Part shown: positions 34,661 through 45,000 of the stretch, piece by piece
Numbering within the stretch: the first letter of the stretch is position 1
Layout of the letters: each line of letters opens with the position of its first letter
Assembly: GCA_963277665.1 (NCBI GenBank)
Contig: OY728143.1
Coordinates: 538,628,394 to 538,692,393 of the forward strand
Reading direction: 5' to 3'
DNA from: Viscum album
Taxonomy: Eukaryota; Streptophyta; Magnoliopsida; Santalales; Viscaceae
Length of the DNA: 64,000 bases
Notes under the pieces: model-generated
Databases searched by the model: none
What the model saw: only the letters and a program-made list of their open reading frames with translations
Told to the model about the DNA's origin: nothing
Made by a program: the position numbers and the translations under genes

Positions 34661-35095
34661 CTAACTGTGATGTCTCCTAGTCATCCAGATAAAGACATGA
34701 AATCTAGGCTATAACTCCTCCTAGCCATAATGCTTGGGCCCTTCTCGACTTGCCTGGACATCCCACTCACCTCTATGAAGAAAATATCCCCCCTCTTTTG
34801 ATATTATACTCACCCTACGATGCTAATAGTCGAAAAATTCTTGAAATGGAACTAACCAGTCCATTCTATGAATGTAATCATAGCTCAACATCTCTTGGAC
34901 ATAGAGGTCCCAAAAGAAGTGACACCTTGAAACCTTAAGAGGGAACTCTCTTCACTGACGTATGCTAACCTCTCTAGTCCCAAATGGTGTGTCTAGAGTC
35001 AATGTATCGGTAGAGGAAAAGATGAAGAGACCAAGGCTCTACACAATAGCAATATATAAAGATATACACAACACCAGTATCGAAAAGAGTTGAAG
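34661..35095 (-). pseudogene. Aspartic protease remnant
   Basis: At the right, LFDTGVVYIFI (about 35065-35090) is the active-site segment; the Asp-Thr-Gly triad is intact, although the ASHSFI that follows has changed. Across one stop and a frame change, LTLDTPFGTREV (about 34970-35010) matches the L.V.TPLG block, and SYDYIHRMDWLVPF (about 34860-34900) matches the FDVILGMDWL signature. The stretch 34661-34830 is the protease-RT linker. This protease keeps its DTG, in contrast to the + strand element (DTS). Confidence 0.82.
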
Positions 35096-36093
35096 ATAAA
35101 ACTAATACTACAAATATCGTTACTCAAAAAATATAAGGTCCGAGATCCTACTCATGATGGGTCTGCTCTAAAGAGAATGTATGGCTTGTACCGTAGCCCT
35201 GCGACCCTGGATGACCACTCTGAGCTGATACACTCTGTTATCGCTAGTAACATAGTGACTGACCACCATGGCTGTGGCATCCACCTCAGCCCACATGGCC
35301 GGAAGAACACCAGTTCCCAGACTAGTGAGATACCGGTGATGCATCTCCTGAATGTGGGATCATAGAAGAACCCCTACCACCAGCTATAGGTGAGAGGTTC
35401 TAACAAAAAAACTGAATGTGGAAAAACATGCCGCAAGAATGCACTATGTGATCAGCGCCTGGTTGACGATAGATGATACTGAAGTCAAACTGAAGATGTT
35501 CACCTGCGAGCAGATGTCGTGCCTTAGACCATCCTTGAACATCTACGCAAGGAAAAACTCATCGCCTCCTAGAATAGGCATGAAATGCTACAGATCAGTA
35601 AAGTGAGATGAGTACCCCATAATAGAAAGAGTACCCAGCTATAGACTCATAAAATATCGGGCTCGATCTGCTGGCACCCTGACATTGAGATCACCTCCCA
35701 CCACCTCTTCGAGGAGTCTCAGAGTATATAGGTAGCGAGATTCACCCTCTTCTCTAGAGGTATCTCTAGTTGCTAAAAAATTGTCAGTGTGGCCTCTAAA
35801 CACGACACTACATTATGAGGTCCTCCATCCCCGGAGAATGTAGGATGTTTCTACTCTTAAAAAACTAATGTCGAAACTTCCATCGACGGGGATGGAGGAG
35901 TCACACCCTAGAAGGTCTGCATCATCCGTAGAAAGTCATTCCTAAACTATGCATCGATGCCTACAACCAATATAACTACTAGTGCCAAGGCTGGCATAGT
36001 AGGAGTATATGTAGGAGGTCCCTGATCTGCCATATCTGGTGTCTGATCATTGTCTGGTAGCTGATGTACAACCTGAGGATGTCTCAGTGGCAT
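35096..36093 (-). pseudogene. gag: gag remnant
   Basis: The start is best placed at the ATG at 36093 (MPLRHPQVVHQLPDND), since a basic, Pro-rich start of the MPPRR type is usual for this gag. A second ATG at 36033 (MADQGPP) is in the same frame. Reading on: FLRMMQTF, HPTFSGDGGPHNVVSCLEA, IPLEKRVNLATYIL and SSKRWWEVIS follow in one frame with about six stops and match the Retrotrans_gag order (F.RM, P.F.G..DP..A..WL, P...KV..A...L...A..WW). After a frame change MFKDGLRHDICSQVNIFS (about 35500-35560) matches F.DGLR.EIR.QV. The zinc knuckle expected near 35180-35300 is not readable. The + strand open frames here are by-products. Confidence 0.88.
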
Positions 36094-37476
36094 AGCTCTG
36101 AAAGGTCAAAAGCATATCATTGATCAGGATTATCAAATACTGAGAACAGAAGAGTACAAGAGGGGAACATGAGAAGGAAACATTCAAATTTTACATAACA
36201 TGACTACACAATGTGTATAAAAACTAAACGGTGTTTTCTTTTAATCCATTCATACGGGCATGTACTCTTTCCATAGATGGTCATGTCACTCCTCAACCAC
36301 ACGGTGTGTTGTCCCTACACACGGTGTGTTCATGTACTCTATTATCTGCCCAAATCTCCTTACTTGTCTAACCCACACGGTCCTCTTAATCCTAGACTAC
36401 ACGGCGTGTTCATGATAGACATGCCTTGTACTGGACAAGGTTTCGATGACCTGTGTTGTTAGTTACACGGCCGGCTACACGGTTCACTCTTACACGGTGT
36501 GCTCCCATAAAACATGGAGTGAACTTTAAGGTTTTCCCAAACTCGTGTAGTTCATGGCAAAGACATGTACATAGGTCACATGGAACAACATGTGATAAAA
36601 GGATACAATGTGTAAAATCGATGTTTCATCTATCTGTTTCATTAGTCATATGGGCAGACACATGATAACTACAATAAGGCATGTACATACCATACACGGC
36701 GTGTTCCTGAAGATGTTTTACAACCCCGTGTTTCAGCCCACACAATTAGTGACACGGTTTAAAAACTACATCGTGTGTATTAATAAAGTACAAGTCATGT
36801 ATTCCGGGTTTTTCTGTGTATTAGCTCAGAATCTCCTTTCAAGCCCAGAAAACAGAGAAAACGAGAGTTAAGGTGACAAATTCTGATAAGTGAGGGCCCA
36901 TACTCCCTGCGAATTAGATCTTGGAAGCTTATACAAGTTATAAAAAGGAAACCAGGGAATGATCCACCACATTATGGTCCATGATGTCCCATAACACCTC
37001 AAGAACCAATTTTTGGAATCCATTTAAGCAAAGTAATATACAGTCAAATTCTCTATCCAATAGAAGAAATTATATCAAAGCCTCTATCACAACAGCATGC
37101 GTCATCTACACAACATCTATCAGAATAACATGCAGTCACTAATGATTCCTAGATGGCATGGAAGGAATGCATGGAATGTGACTTCTAACAAGTTCCTTTA
37201 TGATGCATGAGATGAAATACCCTCATATCATCTGGTTGTGACAAAAATAGAACCACAACAACAACAATGGTAAAAACACAAAGAATGTGAATCACCCAAC
37301 GGTGAAATCATATCAACTGTAAATATTTCAAAAACTTCAGAAATTACAACAAACGAGGTAAATTGGATTTTACATGTACATGGGTTAGCTACTACCAAGA
37401 AAAACATATTACCAAGTACATATTCCATCATATCCCTGGATATAGGATCCAACAATTATGTCAAGAGAAAATAATT
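36094..37476 (-). other. Leader between primer-binding site and gag
   Basis: About 1.4 kb without a coding match. Its middle (36280-36790) is packed with ACACGG-YGTGT motifs, listed separately. A long leader of this kind is common in Tekay-like elements. The + strand open frames at 36277-36462, 36453-36665, 36608-36871 and 37363-37587 are antisense by-products. Confidence 0.65.
36280..36790 (-). repeat. ACACGG-YGTGT motif cluster in the leader
   Basis: CACACGGTGTGTT, ACACGGTGTGTTCATGTACT, TACACGGCGTGTTCATG, TACACGGCCGGC, TACACGGTGTGCTC and CATACACGGCGTGTTC occur at irregular spacing over 500 bases, with several decayed copies between them. Each has an ACACGG half and a G(T/C)GTGT half, so it is nearly self-complementary. 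The same motif family occurs in the LTRs of this element, but not in the + strand element. Confidence 0.8.
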
Positions 37477-37488
37477 CCTCTAATACCA
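37477..37488 (-). other. Primer-binding site, tRNA-iMet type
   Basis: On the - strand this reads TGGTATTAGAGG, which matches the initiator tRNA-Met site TGGTATCAGAGC at 10 of 12 bases. It lies three bases from the LTR edge, as usual. The C-to-T change is a typical decay. Confidence 0.88.
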
Positions 37489-37738
37489 CATTGTAACGTC
37501 CCGGTTCCGGATGCCACCCAGAGGCACCCAATACCCGGTTGGTCACATGGCCTCAAGCGCATTTCCCCAAATTTCAGAGGCGGCTGATTAGCAGTGAGGG
37601 GCTTGGGTGTGTTATTGAGGAAACTATGACCTCATTAGATGCATACACATTGGATGTAAATCACACATAAAATTTCGGCAAACATCCTAAAATAGTAAAC
37701 AATTGAAGGATATAACAATAAACAACTGGAGAACACAC

Positions 37739-37764
37739 AAATATATATATATATATATATATAT
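37739..37764. repeat. TA microsatellite in the 5' LTR
   Basis: About twelve TA units at the place corresponding to 29842-29881 of the other LTR. Confidence 0.9.
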
Positions 37765-38289
37765 AAATGAAATGATTTATGATATATATGTCTAGGAAAG
37801 CATCCAAACAAGTAACAATGCTGAATAAAATACTATACCAATGTACAAAGGAAAAATAGATAACCAAATCCTCAACATCGTAAGCGTCAGAATGGTCCTA
37901 TGCTCCAATGCAATCATGTAACTGAAGTCAAAGGGCACAGAACCCTTTTCTATACTTGTAGAAATATAATCTGTTTGGGCCCAAAATCATTACCAAAACA
38001 GGGTGTGATACTAAATCCCAGTATGCTACCACCCAAAGATATGTGCCTAATAGTCAGTGAGCATATGGAAAGTGTTAGTATAGTAAGAAGTAAACATTAA
38101 CCATTAAGTAGGATGATACACAACAATAAACAATCCACAGATCAACATGTAACATTGATGAAAATTGCTAACTACAATCAGGAATCTCTCTAGGAAGTAC
38201 TCACAACCCTCTCCTCTAGTCTGATCCAAGAAGTACCAACAACCCTATGGCTAGTACACTCAACTTAACCCCTCTGGTTTGGTCATACT

Positions 38290-38740
38290 AAATTATAAGA
38301 CACTCTGAGGAAGCACACTCAGTAAATTCCCCTAATATCCCCATGGTCTAGAGACTCTATGAGGAAGCTCATTCGGTCAATTACTCTTATAGCCTTTGGT
38401 CGATCATAGACTATCTGAGAAATCTCAATCTTTCCATTCCTCTTATATCCTAGAATGGTTTAAGGAAATTCATCAAAACGACTCTACATGAAATCTCCCT
38501 CAGTCTACCACCGTATTGTCTATAAGGCTGAAGGATCTCTGAGGAAGCTCACCCAGTCTATCCTCATATGGTCTATAATATCAAAGACTCTCTAGGAAGC
38601 TCACTCAGTCTATCCTTTATTGTCTATAATATCCAAGACTCTCTCAGAATCTCATTCGGTCTATCCCCTATATTCTTTAATGTCCCCGGCTCTCTGAGGA
38701 AGCTCACTAGGTCTATCTCCTTATAGTCTATTGCACTAGG
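38290..38740 (-). repeat. 55-60-bp minisatellite in the 5' LTR
   Basis: Counterpart of 30410-30905, with about eight units sharing the core CTCTCTGAGGAAGCTCAC and variants. The first unit pair of the other LTR (near 30410-30530) is partly missing here, so unit number differs between the LTRs. Confidence 0.82.
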
Positions 38741-39692
38741 TTCTCACGACCCCGTGCAAGTCAGTGCATAATAATTCTATATAGCCAAAGTAAACAGACA
38801 TAGATACTAGGCTAACAAGTATATAGAATAACAAGCATGTCAGGGAACAATACTCAATCCTACGATCACAATGCATAAAAAACAAGTATAACGGCCAAAG
38901 GCAGAACAATACCAAAAGGTCATAAATAGAACATGGCATGGGAAAAATATCCAACAATAACAATTATCCTTATACATAGCCAAATTAACTCTACACATGA
39001 ATAAAAGCAAAGTAAAAAAACAACAGGGGAAAAATAGTTATAATGTAATACCCCGTTCAAGGGTATTGGAGGAAATTTCTCAAAATACTTAAAGACAACG
39101 AATGGAAAGCCACAAACCACGTACATTGGTTCTCGGAGATTGATATACTTGAACCATGAGGCTTTAATCTCGTTTGAACATCGTAGATCTATGAAAACAC
39201 ACAAAACGTTCAACCTACGATAACTTGCAAAAGAGGAGGAATTGGGAAATGATGTTCTAAAATAAGGAAGAGATTACCGTTGCGGTTCCAACGCAATTGA
39301 TGATGGTCGATTCAGAGGACGATTGAATGATCGGGGGATCAGAGGAGATCTGTGGTCATACAGGACGCTCTCGGTTGAAGAATACGATGAAGAAGCGTGT
39401 TCTGGTGATCAAACCCGAGCCAGGTCGATTTAATGAAAAATAAAGAAAGTAAACGACGTGTACAATTGGAGTACATGGTGTGTTCTAAGCTTTTCCATAC
39501 TCTATTATAAGCAGCCTCCACATCACCCAACATGACCGTGTGTGTGGCCCAAACATGACCTCACGCGACATCAAAGTACATAGTGTGTACTTATAAATTT
39601 CACGACGTGAACTTAAAAAATTTCCATAAAATCTTATTTTCATAAAAAATATATAAAATGGAAAATCATACAAAAAGTTATAAGTTATTACA

Positions 39693-42600
39693 GTAATTAT
39701 CTATGTTGATATGTGATAGTGTGTCATATTTTAATGTGTTGTCTCATTGTTTCTTTTATAAATTTCATGCATGGACACTGATCAACAATAAATAGTGATT
39801 TATTATATTTTCTCAATTTACATTGATTAATTTTGGATTTCTTCAACATAATCATATTAACATGTAACTATAATTAATCATGAATTTATATGTTTACAAT
39901 ATATTTTATAAATTATACAAGGTCCAAACATCAATTAAAACATACTATTTAATTCGTTTTTCAATAAAAATATCAAAATATAACATAACCATAAATTTCA
40001 AATAGGAACATAATATATAGTTAAAATGGCGGATTAAAAATCAACCAATCTCATGATATAATGTTTTATGATATAGTAATGTGAATTCCATAAAAATTAC
40101 ACTTTGAACATTGTATAATTCAATTAAAATTGATCACAGATGAAATTAATTGGATATCGTATTATAGATATTTATCAACATAATATCCAACAAGTGTTAT
40201 TATAATGTAGTTGTTAAATTTAAGAATTTATTCATTATATAAATTCAATTATATGAAATATATTTCATACCCTCATACTATCATATTCATACCATCTATT
40301 TTATTCAACTATACATGATATTATATGTGTCACAAAAGGAATTTATCATATTAGGTTCTGATAAGTATCTTAATATTATAGATGTATTTATTTATCACCT
40401 TACACATAATCATGTAATTGTTAACCTCAAGAGGTTTTTATTGGGTTTATAATGTGATTTTAGTATCGATATGATTCAAATGATAATCTATTGCTTCTAA
40501 ATGAGTGGTCATGGCTCTAAATATAATCTCAATGGATGATTCATAGTATAAAAATTATTGGATTTCCCCTCCCTTACAATATAACTAACCCATTCTTAGT
40601 TAATTGAATATTTTATCGATAATCCAAACTATTTATTTAATCTTCTTGCAGTAATCAGTATGATCAATATTTCCTCCAATATGTTTTAGAATAATTATTT
40701 TTATTTGGCTATAATAATGAAGTTTGAAGGGATATATTTTCATTCTCTTATTATGTTCATAGTTCTGACAAGACACAGATTGAAAATTATTCCCCATTAC
40801 TTATTATTTGATTAAATACAGCATAAATTTTCTTCCACATCACACCATCATTTTACCACATTTCTATTTGTTATTAATTCATTAGAAGTTAAAAATATTT
40901 TTAATATCTATCAATGACCATTCCTCATAAAAATTTATAATGATAATGAACATATTCCCTCCTAGGCAAAATAATTTTGATATATCTTTTAGTTCTTTAT
41001 CTCTCTTTAGGAACATATTTTTGTGGGATAAAAAAGAAATATTTAGTTTTCTATAGTGGGAGATGATCAAAATATTAATTGGATATTAATTATATTTCAT
41101 TTATACATTCATATCATATTTTTTGTACTAAGAATGAAGCATGAATTATTTATATTAAATTTTGAAGTTTGTTAATCATATATCTTTTTTTCATTACCCA
41201 ATTCTTATGTTCACCACATATCATTTAGAAGCATTTTTATAAAAGTATATCAGGGTACATGTCATATTATAAAGATTACATAAAAATTCCTTCATTAATT
41301 ATGTAGGCTACAAGTTTTTTATTTATTTTTTTCAAATAAATTGATTTTATTTATATACATTTATAATATAAAATAATTTCATAATAATTTCCAAATAACC
41401 TATATGAATGCTACCTAAAATTTAATAAATCACAAATAAAATTATTATTATTTGTGAATACAGGGGAAATCTAAATAAAAATTCATTATATATAATAATT
41501 CAAAATTTGATCAAAAGACTCTAAATAGTGTGTTTCAAAATACATGGTCACATCTATTTACAAGAGTTTAAATAATTTTATGAGGTTTCCAAGAAAAAAT
41601 AAAATATATCAATAATAATAAAAATCTTTATAACATTTTCATAAGATTATTTTTTTAAATACGTTCTCACAAATGGAATAGATTTTATCATGGAAATCAT
41701 ATTCAACATAATATCCCATGTTTCATCATAACCATAAAAAATTAACATTTTATATTACAAAAATATATGAAAATGATAAAATTTAGAGGTTCATAAAATA
41801 AATTACTGGGTCATATCTCCAAAAAATAATGACTGACCATCAATAATTCATTGAAATTAAATTATCTAGTTCTGATAATTTATCTGGAATCTTAGTGTGT
41901 GTAAATATTTATAGACGGGTACATCCACATTGATTTTTAATGATAAAACTGTTATTGGTGTGTGATCCCCTCTAATTTCTCATGGCATGGGATCCCACTA
42001 CACTAATATAGGCTTTTCATTTTAGTAGTGAATGTGATTTCATGTTGGTATCTCATAGTATATAAAAGAGAAAAATGATATAATGTTGTATCTATAGAAT
42101 AACAAGAAAATATTAGATATTGTTTAATAAGAATTAGTATAATCCTCAATTAGTTTAAAAACACCTAATATCCATAATGGATAGTTCTTAGTTTAATCAT
42201 CATTTTGTGACCCTCAAATTTTCTCTATGTATAATATTTATATTTTACAATGGTCGCTCTTTTAATTTCATCCATGCCCTATTCTTTCAATTTCAAAAAA
42301 TTTAAATATCTATCAACGTATATATTTGTCTCCATTAAAACCCTTCTCGATTTATGATCCATTTCTAGATGAATATATAGTGTTTACCCATAAAAAAATT
42401 AGGATCATTTCTATGATTTTTTATTTTTTATTTTATAGTAAAAAATGACACTTTTTTCCTTTAAATCCAATATAACATATTTTCCTGGACATTATTCATC
42501 AGAATTAATTTTTTATATATATTGTATACTTCTAAAAAGACAATGATTTATAGATGATATGAGTTATTTTATTAGAATATATTCAATATTGAATAATCAA

Positions 42601-44985
42601 TTCCATTTATCTACTATTAAATAGTGAGTCCCATGATTACTGATGAAGTATCAAGAGTCTGTAAACCTACAAAGTCAACAGACGATAGAAAATAACCCTC
42701 AAGAAGAGTTTTATTTTTTGGGGGATTAGATTGAAATATTTTCATTACAAAACCAAATGAAACTAGAGTATAAGAATTTACTAATGAAATTTTGAAAGTT
42801 CACATCAAATATTTTATTCAAACTCCAAAAAACCCAAATACAAATGATGGGTATTTATGTAATTTAATTTCCATTTTTTTCTAAAAAAAACGAACATTGC
42901 GCTACTACATAAAATTTATTAGAGTCATTAGGAAATTTGTGAAAATAAATTCAATATGAAATAACATTTATTGTTTTAATTTTCGAAAAAATTATGAAAT
43001 TTCTGAAACATGTGACAAAAATAATATTCAGATTCAATTACTCTATTATGAAAACATCTTCTTATAATTTTTAAATAAGTGTTCCATTGAAATGGACATT
43101 AAAAAAATTAAAATTAATGTTTATAATGTAATTTCTAAATTCAATAGGGATTTATAAAAGTTGGATTTTCATAGGTCTCCAAATATTTCTCTAATTTGGA
43201 ATACAATATGACATAAAAAATTATATTTTTGGAGTTTCCCCCCTTTCATGAGGTCCACCATTTGGTTGTATAATACTTTCTCTTATTCGACATATCTCCA
43301 TATTCCACTCATGTAATAATAACCAATGTTAACATATTTATACTTTTATTCAATATTGACATAAAAATATTCATTTGTAGGTAAATATATCATAAGAGTG
43401 TTCTCAGAATCAACATTATTCATCAATTATCTATGAATTGTATTATTATAAATAAATCAATATAAGTTATATGATAATATAATATGAATATATAAGATGA
43501 GAAATTTACTACCTAAAAATATATTTTAGTGGTAGATTTGTTGGATTGTGTATAATCTAATATTATCTGGTTATTTGAAATGAATTAATAATTCCATCAA
43601 TTCCATTGGAACGAGAAACACTAACTACTTTGTATGTGTGATCACAAATAATTTTTATTTGAACTTCATAATTTTTTGGTTGTTTCAAAGGATTCATTAT
43701 TAATATCCTATTTAATTAAATGAATGTTTTCAAAAAATAACCATTGTAATAAAAAATAGAATATTTCACTACTAATAATGATATATGTAGTGAAATTAAG
43801 AAAAATATTTTATAAACCTATTATTGGTTTTAACATATCTTAAAAAATATATAACATGATTGACATATATAAAACATGGAAAATAGATTTTCACATTGTC
43901 AGTGCTTTAACCTATTGAAATCAACATTGTGAAATTATATGAAAATGTAAACTATTCATTCAATTATTGGGTTATGTTTTATAATAACAAAAAGAAGGTT
44001 CCTTTCAATTATTTTTTTAATAAACTCTCTAATAACCTTCAAACAATGAAAAACAAATATCAATATTTAATAAAATCATTAATGAATAAATTTCTACAAT
44101 CATTTCTATGTTTTAGAAACATACATACAATGATCCACATTAATATATATTGATCATTACATATCAATAATAGAATCCTCATCTATTGATTGATTCAAAT
44201 ATGTTATATAAAATTTTACGTATAAGGGATCTTATGTGTAATGAGAACATGTAAATAATATTAAAACCCATCTATTATAAAATAATGAATCCCCCATTCC
44301 AATATCTCTAGCATCTGTTACATAAAAGTGATCTCGAAGTCCTCATTTTGTCTGGCCATATTTGAAATCCTATAGTCCATATATACATTATAATTGTTCT
44401 AAATTATCATAAGAAATTATTAGTTATTTTAAATCATTTCATTGATTAGTCCTATTTTCATAAAGAAAAAATGAATACGGACAACCCATTCAGAGTTTTA
44501 AATTGAAGTAATTATCCATTTTTGTAAGACCTTTATTATTTTTTCATTCTACAACCATTAATATTTGATTTATCATCATATGAAGTAGACTAGTAGTGTT
44601 GGAATCCCATCTAGGAAGAATATTATTTGGGAAAATAATAGGTCTTATTGATAGGATATCTGATAGGAACAATAATATTTCTTGGTAATTTATTATCAAA
44701 AAATTAATCATTATTTTTTCATTATTTATAGGTAATATTTTTCTAAATTTTAAAAAAAATACCCATTCATGACATATTATTGTGTTAATTATATATTATG
44801 TGGTTATAATTCCAAATTATGAAGTTTTTTAGGATATAAAAATAAATTTAGTTTCCTTATTTTTAATTACTGAACATTATCCACATAATAAAATTTTTTA
44901 TCCACAGATTATAATCATAAATCCTCAACTTCATCAAAATATTATAATGTCAATTCTTCCTTAATGATAAAATTATGTTTTTATA
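39693..44985. other. AT-rich stretch without a gene
   Basis: No supportable coding region, RNA gene or element edge was seen. Two short open frames (40882-41070 on the - strand and 43929-44153 on the + strand) have no family match and consist mostly of codons expected in AT-rich DNA. Composition changes sharply at about 45000, where the GC-richer DUF4283 island begins. Confidence 0.6.
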
Positions 44986-44988
44986 AAC

Positions 44989-44996
44989 TCTATATA
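44989..44996 (+). promoter_or_regulatory. Possible TATA box before the DUF4283 island
   Basis: TCTATATAGA matches the plant TATA-box type. It lies just before the GC-rich coding island, at a position that would suit a start site near 45020-45030. In such AT-rich sequence a chance match is likely, so this is weak evidence of a promoter. Confidence 0.3.
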
Positions 44997-45000
44997 GACA

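Larger units (their letters stand above)
29590..39692 (-). mobile_element. Second Ty3/gypsy (Tekay-like) element, reverse orientation
   Basis: This element of about 10.1 kb reads right to left: 5' LTR 37492-~39692, primer-binding site, leader, gag, protease, RT, RNase H, integrase, chromodomain, polypurine tract, 3' LTR 29590-31889. Gene order and the chromo-like tail place it with the chromoviruses, as for its neighbour, but the LTR sequences of the two are unrelated by eye, so it is a different family. It is clearly less decayed: long blocks of pol read with only one stop per 50-100 codons, and its LTRs agree at roughly 80% by eye. The left boundary (TG) is firm. The right boundary is uncertain and no matching 5-bp duplication was found (ttctt on the left). 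Confidence 0.9.
37492..39692 (-). repeat. 5' LTR of the - strand element
   Basis: On the + strand it begins tgtaacgtcccggttccgg beside the primer-binding site. It is collinear with 29590-31889 up to about 39672 (ggaaaatcatac matches ggaaaaacatac). Beyond that the match fades, and 39692 (attaca) is only the nearest plausible CA end. It contains a TA microsatellite (37739-37764), the 55-60-bp minisatellite and U3 motifs as in the other copy. Confidence 0.82.

Noticed and set aside
35090..35365. 91-codon open frame on the + strand
   Set aside because: It is antisense to the gag/protease region of the - strand element and has no family resemblance.
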